Below are positions 28,151 through 37,094 of a stretch of DNA of 64,000 nucleotides, piece after piece (position 1 is the first letter of the stretch; each line of letters opens with the position of its first letter). The stretch spans positions 186,001 through 250,000 of the forward strand of contig NZ_JAPWGY010000003.1 of assembly GCF_027214005.1 (NCBI RefSeq). The letters are read 5' to 3'. This DNA is from Kiloniella laminariae. GTDB taxonomy: Bacteria > Pseudomonadota > Alphaproteobacteria > Kiloniellales > Kiloniellaceae. Both the position numbers and the translations under genes were made by a program. Under the pieces are notes generated by a model that had not been told where the DNA came from, searched no databases, and saw only the letters and a program-made list of their open reading frames with translations.

Positions 28151-28455
28151 TTATGCCAAATAACAAGCATAAAAGCCCTATGGTTTTGCAGTTTTTCAAT
28201 TTTTATTTCGGAGAAGGAATGATGTTCAGTGGCAAATATAAATGCATACTTAACAAGGCCCCCCACAGGAGCCTTCTCTTAGCGCGCTGACGAGACAGAA
28301 AAGGCGATTTCACCAGATAACAAACGCTGGAAAATTAGGGGCTGAACCCTTGAAACGATTTATATTCAGGCCTGAATACTTAAAGATCCTGATCAAAATG
28401 CCGCCGCAAGTTCATTCCGGAGCACAAAACAGCCCTATCAACTGCGCCCAGCAAA

Positions 28456-28484
28456 AAAGGCAGGTGCCAGAGACACCCGCCTTT
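28456..28484 (-). terminator. terminator downstream of the XRE-cupin gene
   Basis: Read on the minus strand, the stem AAAGGCGGGTG pairs with CACCTGCCTTT (one mismatch) and is followed by TTTGC within a T-run. It lies about 125 bases after the XRE-cupin stop. Confidence 0.6.
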
Positions 28485-28609
28485 ATCCACTAAAACCCCA
28501 GAAAATCAGACCTCTGATAAGACCAGGTGACATCATACATCTGCACAAAAGGACAGACCGTTCTTTACGCAGCAGGCGACATAGCCGCTCTAGGCAAAAA
28601 TTGATCTTC

Positions 28610-29203
28610 TTACTGCACGCCCTGCAAGCGCTCGACCACCAGCAGGGCCAGAGCCTCGCAATCGCCGGGATTGATCAGCGCATGATCGCAATCTGCCGGG
28701 TAACGAGCCGTTCCACCCGTTATCACAGAATCGCGCGCCCCTGCAGATTCAACCGTAATGGAGCCAGCTAGGACGGTAAGATGTTCGCGGGTGCCCCGGG
28801 CATGTGGGGCTGACCGCAAGACCCCGCCGGGCTCAAAGCGCAGCTCATACCATTCACAAACCGCCGCATTTTCCACAGGCGACAGGATGCGCATGACACA
28901 GGAACCATCCGGACTGGTCATGGTTGGCGTCAGATTTCCCGGCACCAGCTCGATCCGCACAACATCGGGCTCCGGCCCTCGCGGTGTTCCCTCAAGCAGT
29001 TCATGGATATCCATGCCAAAACTCTGGGTCAGATTCCACAGGGTAGCAAAGGTCGGATTGGCTTGACCGCGCTCGATTTGTGAGAGCATGGATTTCGACA
29101 CACCGGAAAGAGCAGCCAGTTGATCCAGCGTCAGGCTCTTTTCCTTGCGCAGGTCTCGGATCCTGTCGCCGATCTGGGGAACACTTTTACGTTTTGTCGG
29201 CAT
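28610..29203 (-). CDS. XRE family regulator with C-terminal cupin domain
   Basis: A 197-residue regulator: an N-terminal XRE helix-turn-helix (about 11-66; IRDLRKEKSLTLDQLAALSGVSKSMLSQIERGQANPTFATLWNLT split over two helices) and a C-terminal cupin (about 110-190) for effector sensing. This architecture is that of PuuR/SutR-like regulators of amino-acid and amine metabolism. Upstream of the gene lies TCCA-N6-TGGA, the same inverted repeat as in the kbl-tdh promoter, so I infer that this protein represses itself and threonine catabolism. It is transcribed in the same direction as NAD-glutamate dehydrogenase, but a terminator separates them. Confidence 0.88.
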   Translation of the reverse strand: MPTKRKSVPQIGDRIRDLRKEKSLTLDQLAALSGVSKSMLSQIERGQANPTFATLWNLTQSFGMDIHELLEGTPRGPEPDVVRIELVPGNLTPTMTSPDGSCVMRILSPVENAAVCEWYELRFEPGGVLRSAPHARGTREHLTVLAGSITVESAGARDSVITGGTARYPADCDHALINPGDCEALALLVVERLQGVQ

Positions 29204-29236
29204 CCTGGTTCGACTTCCTGCTTTTTTGATCTATTT

Positions 29237-29250
29237 TCCAACATAATGGA
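29237..29250. promoter_or_regulatory. operator TCCA-N6-TGGA upstream of the XRE-cupin gene
   Basis: TCCAACATAATGGA, centred 40 bases upstream of the start codon. The flanks also match the kbl site: both read ATT-n-TCCA-n2-ATA-n-TGGATTT. The -35/-10 elements here are less clear than at kbl. Confidence 0.55.
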
Positions 29251-29340
29251 TTTTTTACACCTGAGCCAGTCCCGAAACGACAGAAAGCCCTCCAGAAACC
29301 TTATTGCCAGAGCAGTAAATAGAGAATCTCACGAAAAGAT

Positions 29341-29377
29341 AAGGCCACAGCGCTTCCTCAAGAAACGCTGTGGCCTT
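29341..29377 (-). terminator. terminator of the NAD-glutamate dehydrogenase gene
   Basis: A perfect 12-base stem AAGGCCACAGCG / CGCTGTGGCCTT with a 13-base loop. On the minus strand it is followed by ATCTTTT. It lies about 50 bases after the dehydrogenase stop. Confidence 0.75.
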
Positions 29378-29424
29378 ACTATTTTTAGCAACAGCCTGTT
29401 GGTTTTCGCCTTGCTTCTGGCTTT

Positions 29425-32400
29425 CTAGGCCGAAACCATGTTCTTCAGCTGGCGATTGGCAACCGCCAGCATGGCATAGTCCGGTTTCCCGGCCGCATTG
29501 AGTTCTGCAAGTATTTGCTCGGTCCGGTTCACCAGAGGTTTCTTGGACTCGGCCCATTCCTTGATCGCGGCCTCAACCCGATCCACCTTGCCAGCTGCCT
29601 CCAGTACCCGGGCGGTCAATTCACCCTGATGGCCGAAGAGATCATCGACAATCGCGGTAACCGCCAGCTTGTCCCAGGCCGACTCACTCGGCAGGCGTCC
29701 CGCAGCCCCGCGCAACCAGTCAAAACCATAGCGCTCGCCAATAGAGAAGTAGGTGCTGCCAACCTTGTCCACCGGCATTTTCAACCGCTGGGCCAGACGG
29801 ACAATGTCACAGGCAGGAGTCAGCAAACGCAAGCCGGCGATCTGCTTGGCAATATCTGCCGGCACACCCTGTTTGACATAGTTCTTGATCTGGCTGGCCA
29901 GAAGGCTGGCGTTGTCTTTCGACACCAGCTTTTCCAGCTGTTTGGCAATGACCTCGACTTCCGAGGCATAGGAGGCAATTTCCTGATTGATGTCCAGCGG
30001 ATGAGTACCGTTCCTCAGGAACCAGACCGTGCCCTGTTCAATCAAACGACCGCATTCCGCCAGCAGGCTGGATTGCAGGGAAGCAGGAGCCTTGTTATCA
30101 AGATCCTCGATCATGTCGAACAGCTGGCGCATACCAAAAACCTCACGGGCAATGGTATAGGCCCGGGCGATATCGCAGGATGCCAGCCCGGTTTTTTCCT
30201 TCACCTCATAGACAAAGGTAATACCGACGCGGTTGACCATGTCGTTGGTAATGACGGTGGCGATGATCTCGCGGCGCAGACGGTGCAGACCGATCTGCTT
30301 CGCATACTTTTTCCGCAGTGCCGTCGGGAAGTAATCCACCAGCGGCCCCTCCATATAGGGATCATCGGGCAGATTGGAAGAAAGCAACTCGTCATACAGC
30401 GCGATCTTGCTATAGGACATCAATGTTGCCAGTTCCGGGCGCTCAAAGCCCGTCCCCTGTTTCATCCGTTCAAGCACCATTTCATCATCCGGCAGGAACT
30501 CGATCGCCCGATTCAGCAGTCCCTGTTTTTCCAGAGAGCGCATATAGCGGGCAATACGGTCCAGCAGACGACCACCAATATTGGCGGTTACCGAAATCGC
30601 CTGACTCTGCAGATAGTTATCACGCAATACCAGCTCGCCGACCTCATCGGTCATGCTTTCCAATAGCTTGTCACGCTGTTTGCGGGTGATGTCACCTTCT
30701 GCCTCGACAGCACCGAGCAGAATCTTGATGTTGACCTCATGGTCTGAACAGTCCACCCCGGCCGAGTTATCAAGGAAGTCTGTGTTGATCAGACCGCCAT
30801 TCTGGGCAAATTCAACACGGGCAGGATGGGTCATCCCCAGGTTGGCACCCTCGCCAACCACCTTGCAACGCAGCTGTTTGGCATTGATCCGCAGGGCATC
30901 GTTGGCACGATCACCGGCATCGGCATGGCTTTCGCCACTTTGCTTGATATAAGTACCGATACCGCCGAACCAGAGAAGCTCGGCTTTGGATTTCAGCATG
31001 GCCCGCATCAGATCCATCGGTGCCAGCTCATCCTCACTGATCTCGAACAGAGATTTCATTTCCTTGCTGATCTTGATCGACTTGGCACTGCGCTCGAATA
31101 CACCGCCACCCTGAGAGATCAGCTTGGCATCATAATCCGTCCAGGCGGAACGGGGCAGATTGAACAGGCGCTGACGCTCGGCAAAACTTTTCGCCACATC
31201 AGGTTCGGGATCGACAAAGATGTGCATGTGGTTGAAAGCACCGACCAGCTTGATCTGGGTCGAGAGCAACATACCGTTGCCAAAGACATCTCCCGACATA
31301 TCTCCGACACCAACAACGCTGAAAGGCTCTTTCTGGATATCCTTGCCCAGCTCGCGAAAGTGCCGTTTGACCGATTCCCATGCGCCTTTGGCCGTAATGC
31401 CCATTTTTTTGTGGTCATAGCCAGCCGAGCCGCCCGAGGCAAAGGCATCATCAAGCCAGAATCCATAGTCGACAGAAACACTGTTGGCGATGTCAGAGAA
31501 CGTCGCGGTTCCCTTGTCAGCTGCAACAACCAGATAGGGATCGTCACTGTCCCGACGCACCACATCAACCGGCGGCACGACCTCACCCGCAACCAAGTTG
31601 TCGGTTATATCGAGCAGACCCCGGATAAAGGTTTTGTAGCAGCCGATACCTGATTCAAGGAAAGCCTCTCGCCCGGCACTGGCAGGCGGTGGATTCTTGA
31701 CTACAAATCCCCCTTTGGAACCAACCGGAACAATAACCGAGTTCTTGACCTGTTGCGCCTTGACCAGCCCGAGAACCTCTGTCCGGAAATCCTCGCGGCG
31801 ATCAGACCAGCGCAGCCCTCCACGAGCGACAGAACCAAAGCGCAGATGGATACCCTCGACTTCCGGGCTATAGACAAATATCTCGCGGAAGGGGTTAGGC
31901 AGCGGCAGATCAATGATCTTGCGTGAATCAAGCTTGAAGGAAAGATAGGACTTATATTTCCCATCTTCAGATTTTTGCAGGAAGTTGGTCCGGAGAGTAC
32001 AGTCAATCACATTCCGGAAACGCCGGATAATGCGATCCTCGTCAAGATTGCTGACATTGTCGAGCAGACCATTGATCTCCTGATTGATCGCTGTCGCCTT
32101 GCCTTCATCCCCCTTACCGGCAAAGCGGACAAGGAACAGATCAACCAGCAGCCGGGTCAAATCGGGATTCTGTGCCAGTGTCTGTTCCATGTAGGACTGG
32201 GAGAAAGGTATCCGGGCCTGGAGCAGGTACTTGCAATAGGCACGGAGGATTGTCACTTCACGCACCTTCAATGCGGCAAGCAATACCAGACGGTTAAAGC
32301 CGTCGTTCTCCATCCGGCCATGCCAGACCGCCGCAAAGGCTTCGTGAAAACCTTCCCTGACAGAGCTGACAGAAACTTCGAGTTCTCCGGCCAGGACCAT

Positions 32401-34251
32401 GTTGAAATCATGCATCCATACGGATTCACCTGTTGCTTTCGAATGAAAGTTATAGGGAATTTCGCTAAGAACCTTCAGCCCCATGTTTTCCAGCATCGGC
32501 AGGACATCGGAAAGCGGAACCGGATTGTCTTTGAGATAGATCTTGAAACGGATCTGGTCTGGATCTGCCCCAAGGGGACGATAGAGATTCATCGCCAGAC
32601 CATCCCCGGCAAGAGCTTCTTCAGCCCGGGAAAGATCAAAAACGGCATCGTTCTCGTTGAAATGCTCTTGGTAGTTAACAGGGAAAGAAGCACCAAAACG
32701 GCGCATTGCCCGTATGCCCTGCTCTTCGCCCCGCGCCTCAACCAGCGCCTCTTCAAGACGATCTGCCCAGGAACGGCCAGCCTCGGCAACCTGTTGTTCC
32801 AGTTCCTGCACATCAACAACCGGCACCTGTCCCCGGGTTGTCTTGATAATAAAGTGGACCCTGGCCAGGGCTGTATCAGAAAGATGAGTAAAAAAGGCGC
32901 TGATCTGCCCGTCGTAGGCCTGGCAGAGAATATCCGACACCTTGCGGCGCAGAGCCGTATCAAAACGATCGCGCGGAATGTAGGTCAGGCAGGAAATAAA
33001 ACGCTCGAAGGGATCCTTGCGCACAAAAATCGCGATGCGGCGGCGCTCCTGCAGATGCAGAATCCCCAAGGAAGTACTGAACAGCTCGTCTTCTGAAATC
33101 TGGAACAGTTCGTCTCGGGGAAAGGTCTCGAGAATATGACTCAATGCCTTGCTGTCATGGCTGGCTGATTTGAATCCGGAACGATCCAACACCTTCTTGA
33201 CCTTGTGGCGCAGCAAAGGAATATCACTTGGAGAACGGGCATAAGCTGTAGAAGTGAAGAGACCGGCAAAGAGAATCTCGCCGATGACCTTGCCATTTTT
33301 GTCAAACTGCTTGACCGCCACAGTATCAAGATGAACCGAACGATGTACCGTAGAGCGACGATTGGCTTTGGTAATCCGGATCAAAACCGGTTGCGTCATA
33401 AAAGAACGCACTTCAGCAGGCAAACTTCCGAAATCGCGCAGACCATCAAAAACGTGCACATTGATATCACGCAGAACACCCAGGGAATTGGGGGCCACTT
33501 TCAGCGTCGCCTCCGTCCCCGTTCCATCGAATTGATATTCGCGATACCCGAGGAAGGTAAAGTTATCCTGTTTCAACCAGTCCAGAAAAGCGATCGACTC
33601 GCTGATTTCGCCTTTGGAAACAGCAGGCGGGGATTTTTGCATTTCATCCGTAACCACCTGCAGCTTTTCCACCATGGTTTGCCAGTCTTCAACCGCAGCT
33701 TTCACATCGGCAAAAACATCGGCAAGTTCATGTGCAATCTGGCTGTGGCTTTCCAGAACCTGCTCACTGATCTCAATATGCATCACAGATTCAGTGAGTT
33801 GTCCGGCGCCGCCTCCATTACCATTGACGGCTATGAGCTTGCCCTTGCCATCACGAAGGCAGCTGATCACCGGGTGGATAACCAGATGCACCTCGACTTC
33901 GAGCCTTTCAAGGGCCGCCGTAACGGAATCGACCAGAAACGGCATGTCATCATTAATGACTTCAATAACGGTATGGGATGATTTCCAGCCGTGCTCTTCG
34001 GGACGGGGATTATAAACCCTGATTTTAGGCTCTCCGGGGCTGCGTTGCTGCAACTGTCCCCAAAGAGCCAGAGATGAACCAAAAAGATTGTCGGCGGTTT
34101 CTCCGCGCAAATCATCTGGAGGAACGTTGTCATAGAAGGTTCGCACGAACTGTTCAATCATTGGTGCTTTATCAGCATTCAGTTTCTTGTGCACCAGTTC
34201 CGCTACTTTTTCGATACGCTCAGATATACTGTTGATGCCAGTAATGGCCAT
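29425..34251 (-). CDS. NAD-specific glutamate dehydrogenase, large (GDH-180) type
   Basis: A 1608-residue protein of the 180-kDa NAD-GDH family, which oxidatively deaminates glutamate to 2-oxoglutarate. The N-terminal roughly 700 residues hold ACT-like regulatory segments (for example HTVIEVINDDMPFLVDSV near residue 85). The catalytic core is central: GGLRWSDRREDFRTEVLGLVKAQ, then VPVGSKGGFVVK at about residues 840-855, and KGTATFSDIANSV and GVGDMSGDVFGNGML further on. Length is normal for alphaproteobacterial and pseudomonad members, which are allosterically regulated by amino acids. SD GAGGGAAGAG. It has a 699-base upstream region and its own terminator, so it is a single-gene unit. It fits the neighbouring amino-acid catabolism genes. 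Confidence 0.95.
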   Translation of the reverse strand: MAITGINSISERIEKVAELVHKKLNADKAPMIEQFVRTFYDNVPPDDLRGETADNLFGSSLALWGQLQQRSPGEPKIRVYNPRPEEHGWKSSHTVIEVINDDMPFLVDSVTAALERLEVEVHLVIHPVISCLRDGKGKLIAVNGNGGGAGQLTESVMHIEISEQVLESHSQIAHELADVFADVKAAVEDWQTMVEKLQVVTDEMQKSPPAVSKGEISESIAFLDWLKQDNFTFLGYREYQFDGTGTEATLKVAPNSLGVLRDINVHVFDGLRDFGSLPAEVRSFMTQPVLIRITKANRRSTVHRSVHLDTVAVKQFDKNGKVIGEILFAGLFTSTAYARSPSDIPLLRHKVKKVLDRSGFKSASHDSKALSHILETFPRDELFQISEDELFSTSLGILHLQERRRIAIFVRKDPFERFISCLTYIPRDRFDTALRRKVSDILCQAYDGQISAFFTHLSDTALARVHFIIKTTRGQVPVVDVQELEQQVAEAGRSWADRLEEALVEARGEEQGIRAMRRFGASFPVNYQEHFNENDAVFDLSRAEEALAGDGLAMNLYRPLGADPDQIRFKIYLKDNPVPLSDVLPMLENMGLKVLSEIPYNFHSKATGESVWMHDFNMVLAGELEVSVSSVREGFHEAFAAVWHGRMENDGFNRLVLLAALKVREVTILRAYCKYLLQARIPFSQSYMEQTLAQNPDLTRLLVDLFLVRFAGKGDEGKATAINQEINGLLDNVSNLDEDRIIRRFRNVIDCTLRTNFLQKSEDGKYKSYLSFKLDSRKIIDLPLPNPFREIFVYSPEVEGIHLRFGSVARGGLRWSDRREDFRTEVLGLVKAQQVKNSVIVPVGSKGGFVVKNPPPASAGREAFLESGIGCYKTFIRGLLDITDNLVAGEVVPPVDVVRRDSDDPYLVVAADKGTATFSDIANSVSVDYGFWLDDAFASGGSAGYDHKKMGITAKGAWESVKRHFRELGKDIQKEPFSVVGVGDMSGDVFGNGMLLSTQIKLVGAFNHMHIFVDPEPDVAKSFAERQRLFNLPRSAWTDYDAKLISQGGGVFERSAKSIKISKEMKSLFEISEDELAPMDLMRAMLKSKAELLWFGGIGTYIKQSGESHADAGDRANDALRINAKQLRCKVVGEGANLGMTHPARVEFAQNGGLINTDFLDNSAGVDCSDHEVNIKILLGAVEAEGDITRKQRDKLLESMTDEVGELVLRDNYLQSQAISVTANIGGRLLDRIARYMRSLEKQGLLNRAIEFLPDDEMVLERMKQGTGFERPELATLMSYSKIALYDELLSSNLPDDPYMEGPLVDYFPTALRKKYAKQIGLHRLRREIIATVITNDMVNRVGITFVYEVKEKTGLASCDIARAYTIAREVFGMRQLFDMIEDLDNKAPASLQSSLLAECGRLIEQGTVWFLRNGTHPLDINQEIASYASEVEVIAKQLEKLVSKDNASLLASQIKNYVKQGVPADIAKQIAGLRLLTPACDIVRLAQRLKMPVDKVGSTYFSIGERYGFDWLRGAAGRLPSESAWDKLAVTAIVDDLFGHQGELTARVLEAAGKVDRVEAAIKEWAESKKPLVNRTEQILAELNAAGKPDYAMLAVANRQLKNMVSA

Positions 34252-34950
34252 TGCTCTTCCCTCGGACCGCTGTCGCTTTGTTATTAGGTTTTTTTGCTCT
34301 ATTCGACGCCTTTGCCCCTGATCCGACCCAAGGGACGAAAGACCCTCACAAGTTAACCTATTTAGGAAGCAATGTGAGTAAAAAATGTGCCGTAATCAGG
34401 ATATTTCTCCTACCCCTTAAGAAACGATGAATTTAAATGGCAAACCACATCCCTTTACCGAAATAACAATATTATTTTCGCGTAAAAAGATCATTTTTTC
34501 TTATGACTCCTGATCTGCTCGCCTCGTCTGGCCCTGTCAAGACAGACAGCGGTGGTCCTTGCACCCTTGTCCGCAAACAGCAGAATCGAAAGAACATCAG
34601 TCGGGTTGGATCAGAAGAGTTTCCACATCAGGATAAAGAATTTGTTCATATTTAAGACACAGAGCCGGCACAATTGCTGAGTAATTTTTACGAGCTGTTC
34701 AGATTTTCCCAGCGCTGGTTCGCTTCATTTTGATTGAACGCGACGGAAGTAAACCCCGCAAAACTGACCAGGCGACGAGAAACTGTGAAGAACTTGCACC
34801 CGTCAAACAAAAGAGATAATTCTATGTGCATGAGTCAGATCCTAAACCTAACAGCTGTGCGAATGCCTGCAGATACCCGAATGACCAACGGCACTTGTAT
34901 GCCGAGCCGTTCGCCTGCCTGTTATCCTGTTTGCATCACGAGATCTGACC
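34252..34950. other. long intergenic region upstream of NAD-glutamate dehydrogenase
   Basis: 699 bases without a gene I can support. The half nearest the dehydrogenase is AT-rich and presumably carries its promoter. An 83-codon frame at 34734-34985 has an unnatural composition and was rejected. No terminator or riboswitch was recognised. Confidence 0.5.
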
Positions 34951-35316
34951 ATGCCATCCTCCCATTTCGCCTGCCCGGCAGATAAAACCGCACTACTGGC
35001 TCTTGCCCATATAGAATTTTCTTTGGGAGACCAGTCGCTTGATTTTGTCATCGACATCCTGCAGAAGCGCGGGTATGGCCCCTGTAAGTTTACAGGGCCT
35101 CTGCCTGCCACTGATAAGAACGAACTCTTATCCCGGCAGAAAAAAAGCATCAACCTGATGCTGCAAACAGATATCGATCCTCATTGGATCGTTCCTTTTG
35201 GCCGCTGGTTGATGAGAAAAGCCTTACTTAAGCAGCTTAAACTCGAACTCGTTGATTCTGAGGGAGAGATTCTGGCAGCAGTTCAACTCTACTGCACAGG
35301 CAACAACAGCTTCTGA
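34951..35316 (+). CDS. hypothetical protein
   Basis: A 121-residue frame with a globular, soluble composition (for example LAHIEFSLGDQSLDFVIDIL and KLELVDSEGEILAAVQLYC). No signal peptide, membrane segment or known motif is seen. It is convergent with the next gene and overlaps its 3' end by 28 bases. An 8-base perfect stem (CCCTGTAA-GT-TTACAGGG at 35080-35097) lies inside the frame. No function is proposed, and it may not be a real gene. Confidence 0.4.
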   Translation: MPSSHFACPADKTALLALAHIEFSLGDQSLDFVIDILQKRGYGPCKFTGPLPATDKNELLSRQKKSINLMLQTDIDPHWIVPFGRWLMRKALLKQLKLELVDSEGEILAAVQLYCTGNNSF

Positions 35317-35675
35317 AGCTGAGGGTCTTTCAGTATTTTGGGACACTGGTTGTCTAACATCGCCAGATAGAGAAAGAAATTCCCGGTTTCAGCCTTGAAA
35401 GCCGCCTGATCTTCCGGTCGAAGTCCCTGGCGACGAACCAGACGGCTGAAGGGTTCCTTCAGACTCTCAGGTGTCTTCGCCAGTACCGCATCGGTTGCGC
35501 AGTCGCAATGATGCTTCATCTTTGCCGCTTCGACAGCACCGATACGCTTGCCCAGCTCCGCGAGACAAAAGCTAAAGGTTTCATCCCGGTTTAGCTCTCC
35601 TGCAGCCAAAACAACTGTGTTTCCCGTCAAAAACAGGCCACCAGCAAACAGCATGATTTTCAGCCAGAGCTTCAT
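35289..35675 (-). CDS. hypothetical exported protein
   Basis: A 128-residue protein with a Sec signal peptide (Lys2 and Lys6, hydrophobic core to about residue 20, cleavage near VLAAGE at about residue 25). The mature part is helical and has four cysteines (CLAELGKR..., HHCDCAT, and NQCPKIL), so disulfides are possible. No family was recognised. It overlaps the stop of the DUF2842 gene by 4 bases (ATGA), which implies translational coupling. SD AGAGGAA. Confidence 0.65.
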   Translation of the reverse strand: MKLWLKIMLFAGGLFLTGNTVVLAAGELNRDETFSFCLAELGKRIGAVEAAKMKHHCDCATDAVLAKTPESLKEPFSRLVRRQGLRPEDQAAFKAETGNFFLYLAMLDNQCPKILKDPQLQKLLLPVQ

Positions 35676-35878
35676 TGTCCGGATTCCTCTCTTTTACGCT
35701 TCATCCAGAACATAAGTTTCGCAATTGGATAAATCCAGACTAGTCCAACAAAAGGATAATAGAGAAGATGCACATACCAGTAATCCGGCAACCAGTCAGT
35801 CCCGATCGTGACCACGAGGCTGACATAGGCCAGTAAAAACAGAAATGTCAGGAAATACAGGGTTAAAGATCTGGCCAA
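35672..35878 (-). CDS. DUF2842 family small membrane protein
   Basis: A 68-residue protein with two TM helices (about residues 5-25 and 36-60) joined by a short segment rich in W and Y (GTDWLPDYWYVHLLYYPFVGLVWIYP). This pattern matches DUF2842, a small alphaproteobacterial membrane family of unknown function. The start is a TTG at 35878 with GAGG 10 bases upstream. It is the first gene of a two-gene unit with the exported hypothetical protein. Confidence 0.7.
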   Translation of the reverse strand: MARSLTLYFLTFLFLLAYVSLVVTIGTDWLPDYWYVHLLYYPFVGLVWIYPIAKLMFWMKRKREESGQ

Positions 35879-36209
35879 CGGACAAGCATCCTCAAACGAT
35901 CAAAAGAACAAAGCACAATATATTACCGCTGAGTGATAGCCGAAAGAAGAAGCAAAAAACAGCTCAATCTCTCTCCTCTCGCATAAGCATCATTCAGTCA
36001 ATCAGGGGAACAGTCCATTTCACAGGGATATTTTTTGGACCTCCGCATCCGGACCTCCACATAGAGACAAAAGCCAAAGAATAAAGATTAAACCCGGAAA
36101 ACAGTCAAAGCCATCCACCCCGACCAGGACAAATCTAACAAGGCTGGTTTGAATAAGAGAAGTTGAAAAGAAAAAACCCGGCCAAAGCCGGGTCATTTTC
36201 AGACAACAC
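35879..36209. other. intergenic region between the DUF2842 gene and tRNA-Gly
   Basis: 331 bases with no supported coding sequence. It holds the DUF2842 gene promoter at the left and the tRNA-Gly terminator at 36176-36193. Confidence 0.5.
36176..36193 (-). terminator. terminator of tRNA-Gly
   Basis: Read on the minus strand, ACCCGGC-TTTG-GCCGGGT is followed by TTTTTTC. It is 17 bases beyond the tRNA 3' end. Confidence 0.8.
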
Positions 36210-36284
36210 TGGAGCGGGCGATGAGATTCGAACTCACGACATTCACCTTGGCAAGGTGACGCTCTACCCCTGAGCTACGCCCGC
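36210..36284 (-). tRNA. tRNA-Gly (anticodon GCC)
   Basis: A complete cloverleaf on the minus strand. The acceptor stem GCGGGCG/CGCCCGC spans 36284-36278 and 36220-36214. The D arm is GCTC-AGGGGTA-GAGC, the anticodon arm TCACC-TTGCCAA-GGTGA with anticodon GCC, and the T arm GTGAG-TTCGAAT-CTCAT. The discriminator U and an encoded CCA (36212-36210) end the gene. It stands alone, with its own promoter upstream and terminator downstream. Confidence 0.95.
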
Positions 36285-36305
36285 GCTCTCTGTGTTGGTG
36301 ACGGG

Positions 36306-36334
36306 TATTTACTCCACGGTGTTTGCCTTTGCAA
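36306..36334 (-). promoter_or_regulatory. promoter of tRNA-Gly
   Basis: On the minus strand, TTGCAA (36334-36329), a 17-base spacer and TAAATA (36311-36306). This would start transcription about 15 bases before the mature tRNA 5' end. Confidence 0.55.
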
Positions 36335-36459
36335 GGGCTTTTTTCAAAATAATATTCTTCCTTGCTCCCATAAGAGATCAAAAGCTAAAAAAACACTCAG
36401 ACCTGTATCACTTACTCTCTCTCGTTCGACAACCAACGACAGGTAAAGGCAGAAATTTG

Positions 36460-36996
36460 ATGACGACACCCCTTTCTCCCCTCACCCCGCAACAGCTTTT
36501 ACAAAAATTACAGGATCTGGGAATCCAGGCAGAAACAAAGACACATGCCCCGGTATTTACTGTCGAGGAATCCAAGGCATTGCGAGGTGATCTGCCCGGT
36601 GCTCATACAAAAAACCTGTTCCTGCGCAACAAAAAGGGACAGATGTGGCTTCTCGTCTGCCTTGAAGATCGCAAAATCGACATCAAAACACTGGGCAAAG
36701 CCCTTGATGCAGGAAAACTTTCTTTTGGCAGTTCCGACAGGCTGATGGAATTTTTGGGGGTCGAGCCTGGGTCAGTTTCAGCTTTCGCCGCCATTAATGA
36801 CCGGAATACTGAGGTAAAAGTTGTCCTCGATCAGCAGATGATGCAGCAATCCCCGATCAACTGTCACCCTCTTATCAACAGCATGACCACAGCGTTATCA
36901 CCGGAAAATCTTGTTCTTTTCCTTGAAAGCATCAATCATAGTCCCGAACTGCTGGACATGGATAAACTTAACGAATCAGCCCAGGACGCAGGCTGA
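36460..36996 (+). CDS. YbaK/EbsC-type prolyl-tRNA editing (ProX/ProXp-ala) protein
   Basis: A 178-residue free-standing editing-domain protein, which would hydrolyse mischarged Ala-tRNA(Pro). Family features are THAPVFTVEESKALRGDLPGAHTKNLFLRNKKG, with the catalytic-site lysine in HTKNLFL, and LSFGSSDRLMEFLGVEPGSVSAFAAIND, typical of the ProXp-ala group. I chose the ATG at 36460; the open frame extends upstream over the tRNA promoter region, where the sequence is not protein-like. It stands alone on the plus strand, followed by the thioredoxin-TPR gene. Confidence 0.88.
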   Translation: MTTPLSPLTPQQLLQKLQDLGIQAETKTHAPVFTVEESKALRGDLPGAHTKNLFLRNKKGQMWLLVCLEDRKIDIKTLGKALDAGKLSFGSSDRLMEFLGVEPGSVSAFAAINDRNTEVKVVLDQQMMQQSPINCHPLINSMTTALSPENLVLFLESINHSPELLDMDKLNESAQDAG

Positions 36997-37094
36997 GCTG
37001 TTATTCCTTGCAGAAGACCGGCCGAATCATCATCTTGGCTGGCAGATTCTCTCTCGTTTGATTTAACACACCAGAAGTCACGGACGACGGCACC

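Larger units (their letters stand above)
28102..28609. other. intergenic region between the GlxA-type and XRE-cupin genes
   Basis: 508 bases with no coding sequence I can support. The left end holds the GlxA-type promoter region; a terminator for the XRE-cupin gene lies at 28456-28484. Nothing else stands out. Confidence 0.5.

Noticed and set aside
34734-34985. 83-codon open frame on the plus strand
   Set aside because: Composition is unlike a folded protein, no ribosome-binding site, overlaps the start of the better frame at 34951.
35080-35097. Hairpin CCCTGTAA-GT-TTACAGGG as a terminator
   Set aside because: No T-run follows on either strand, and it lies within a possible coding frame.
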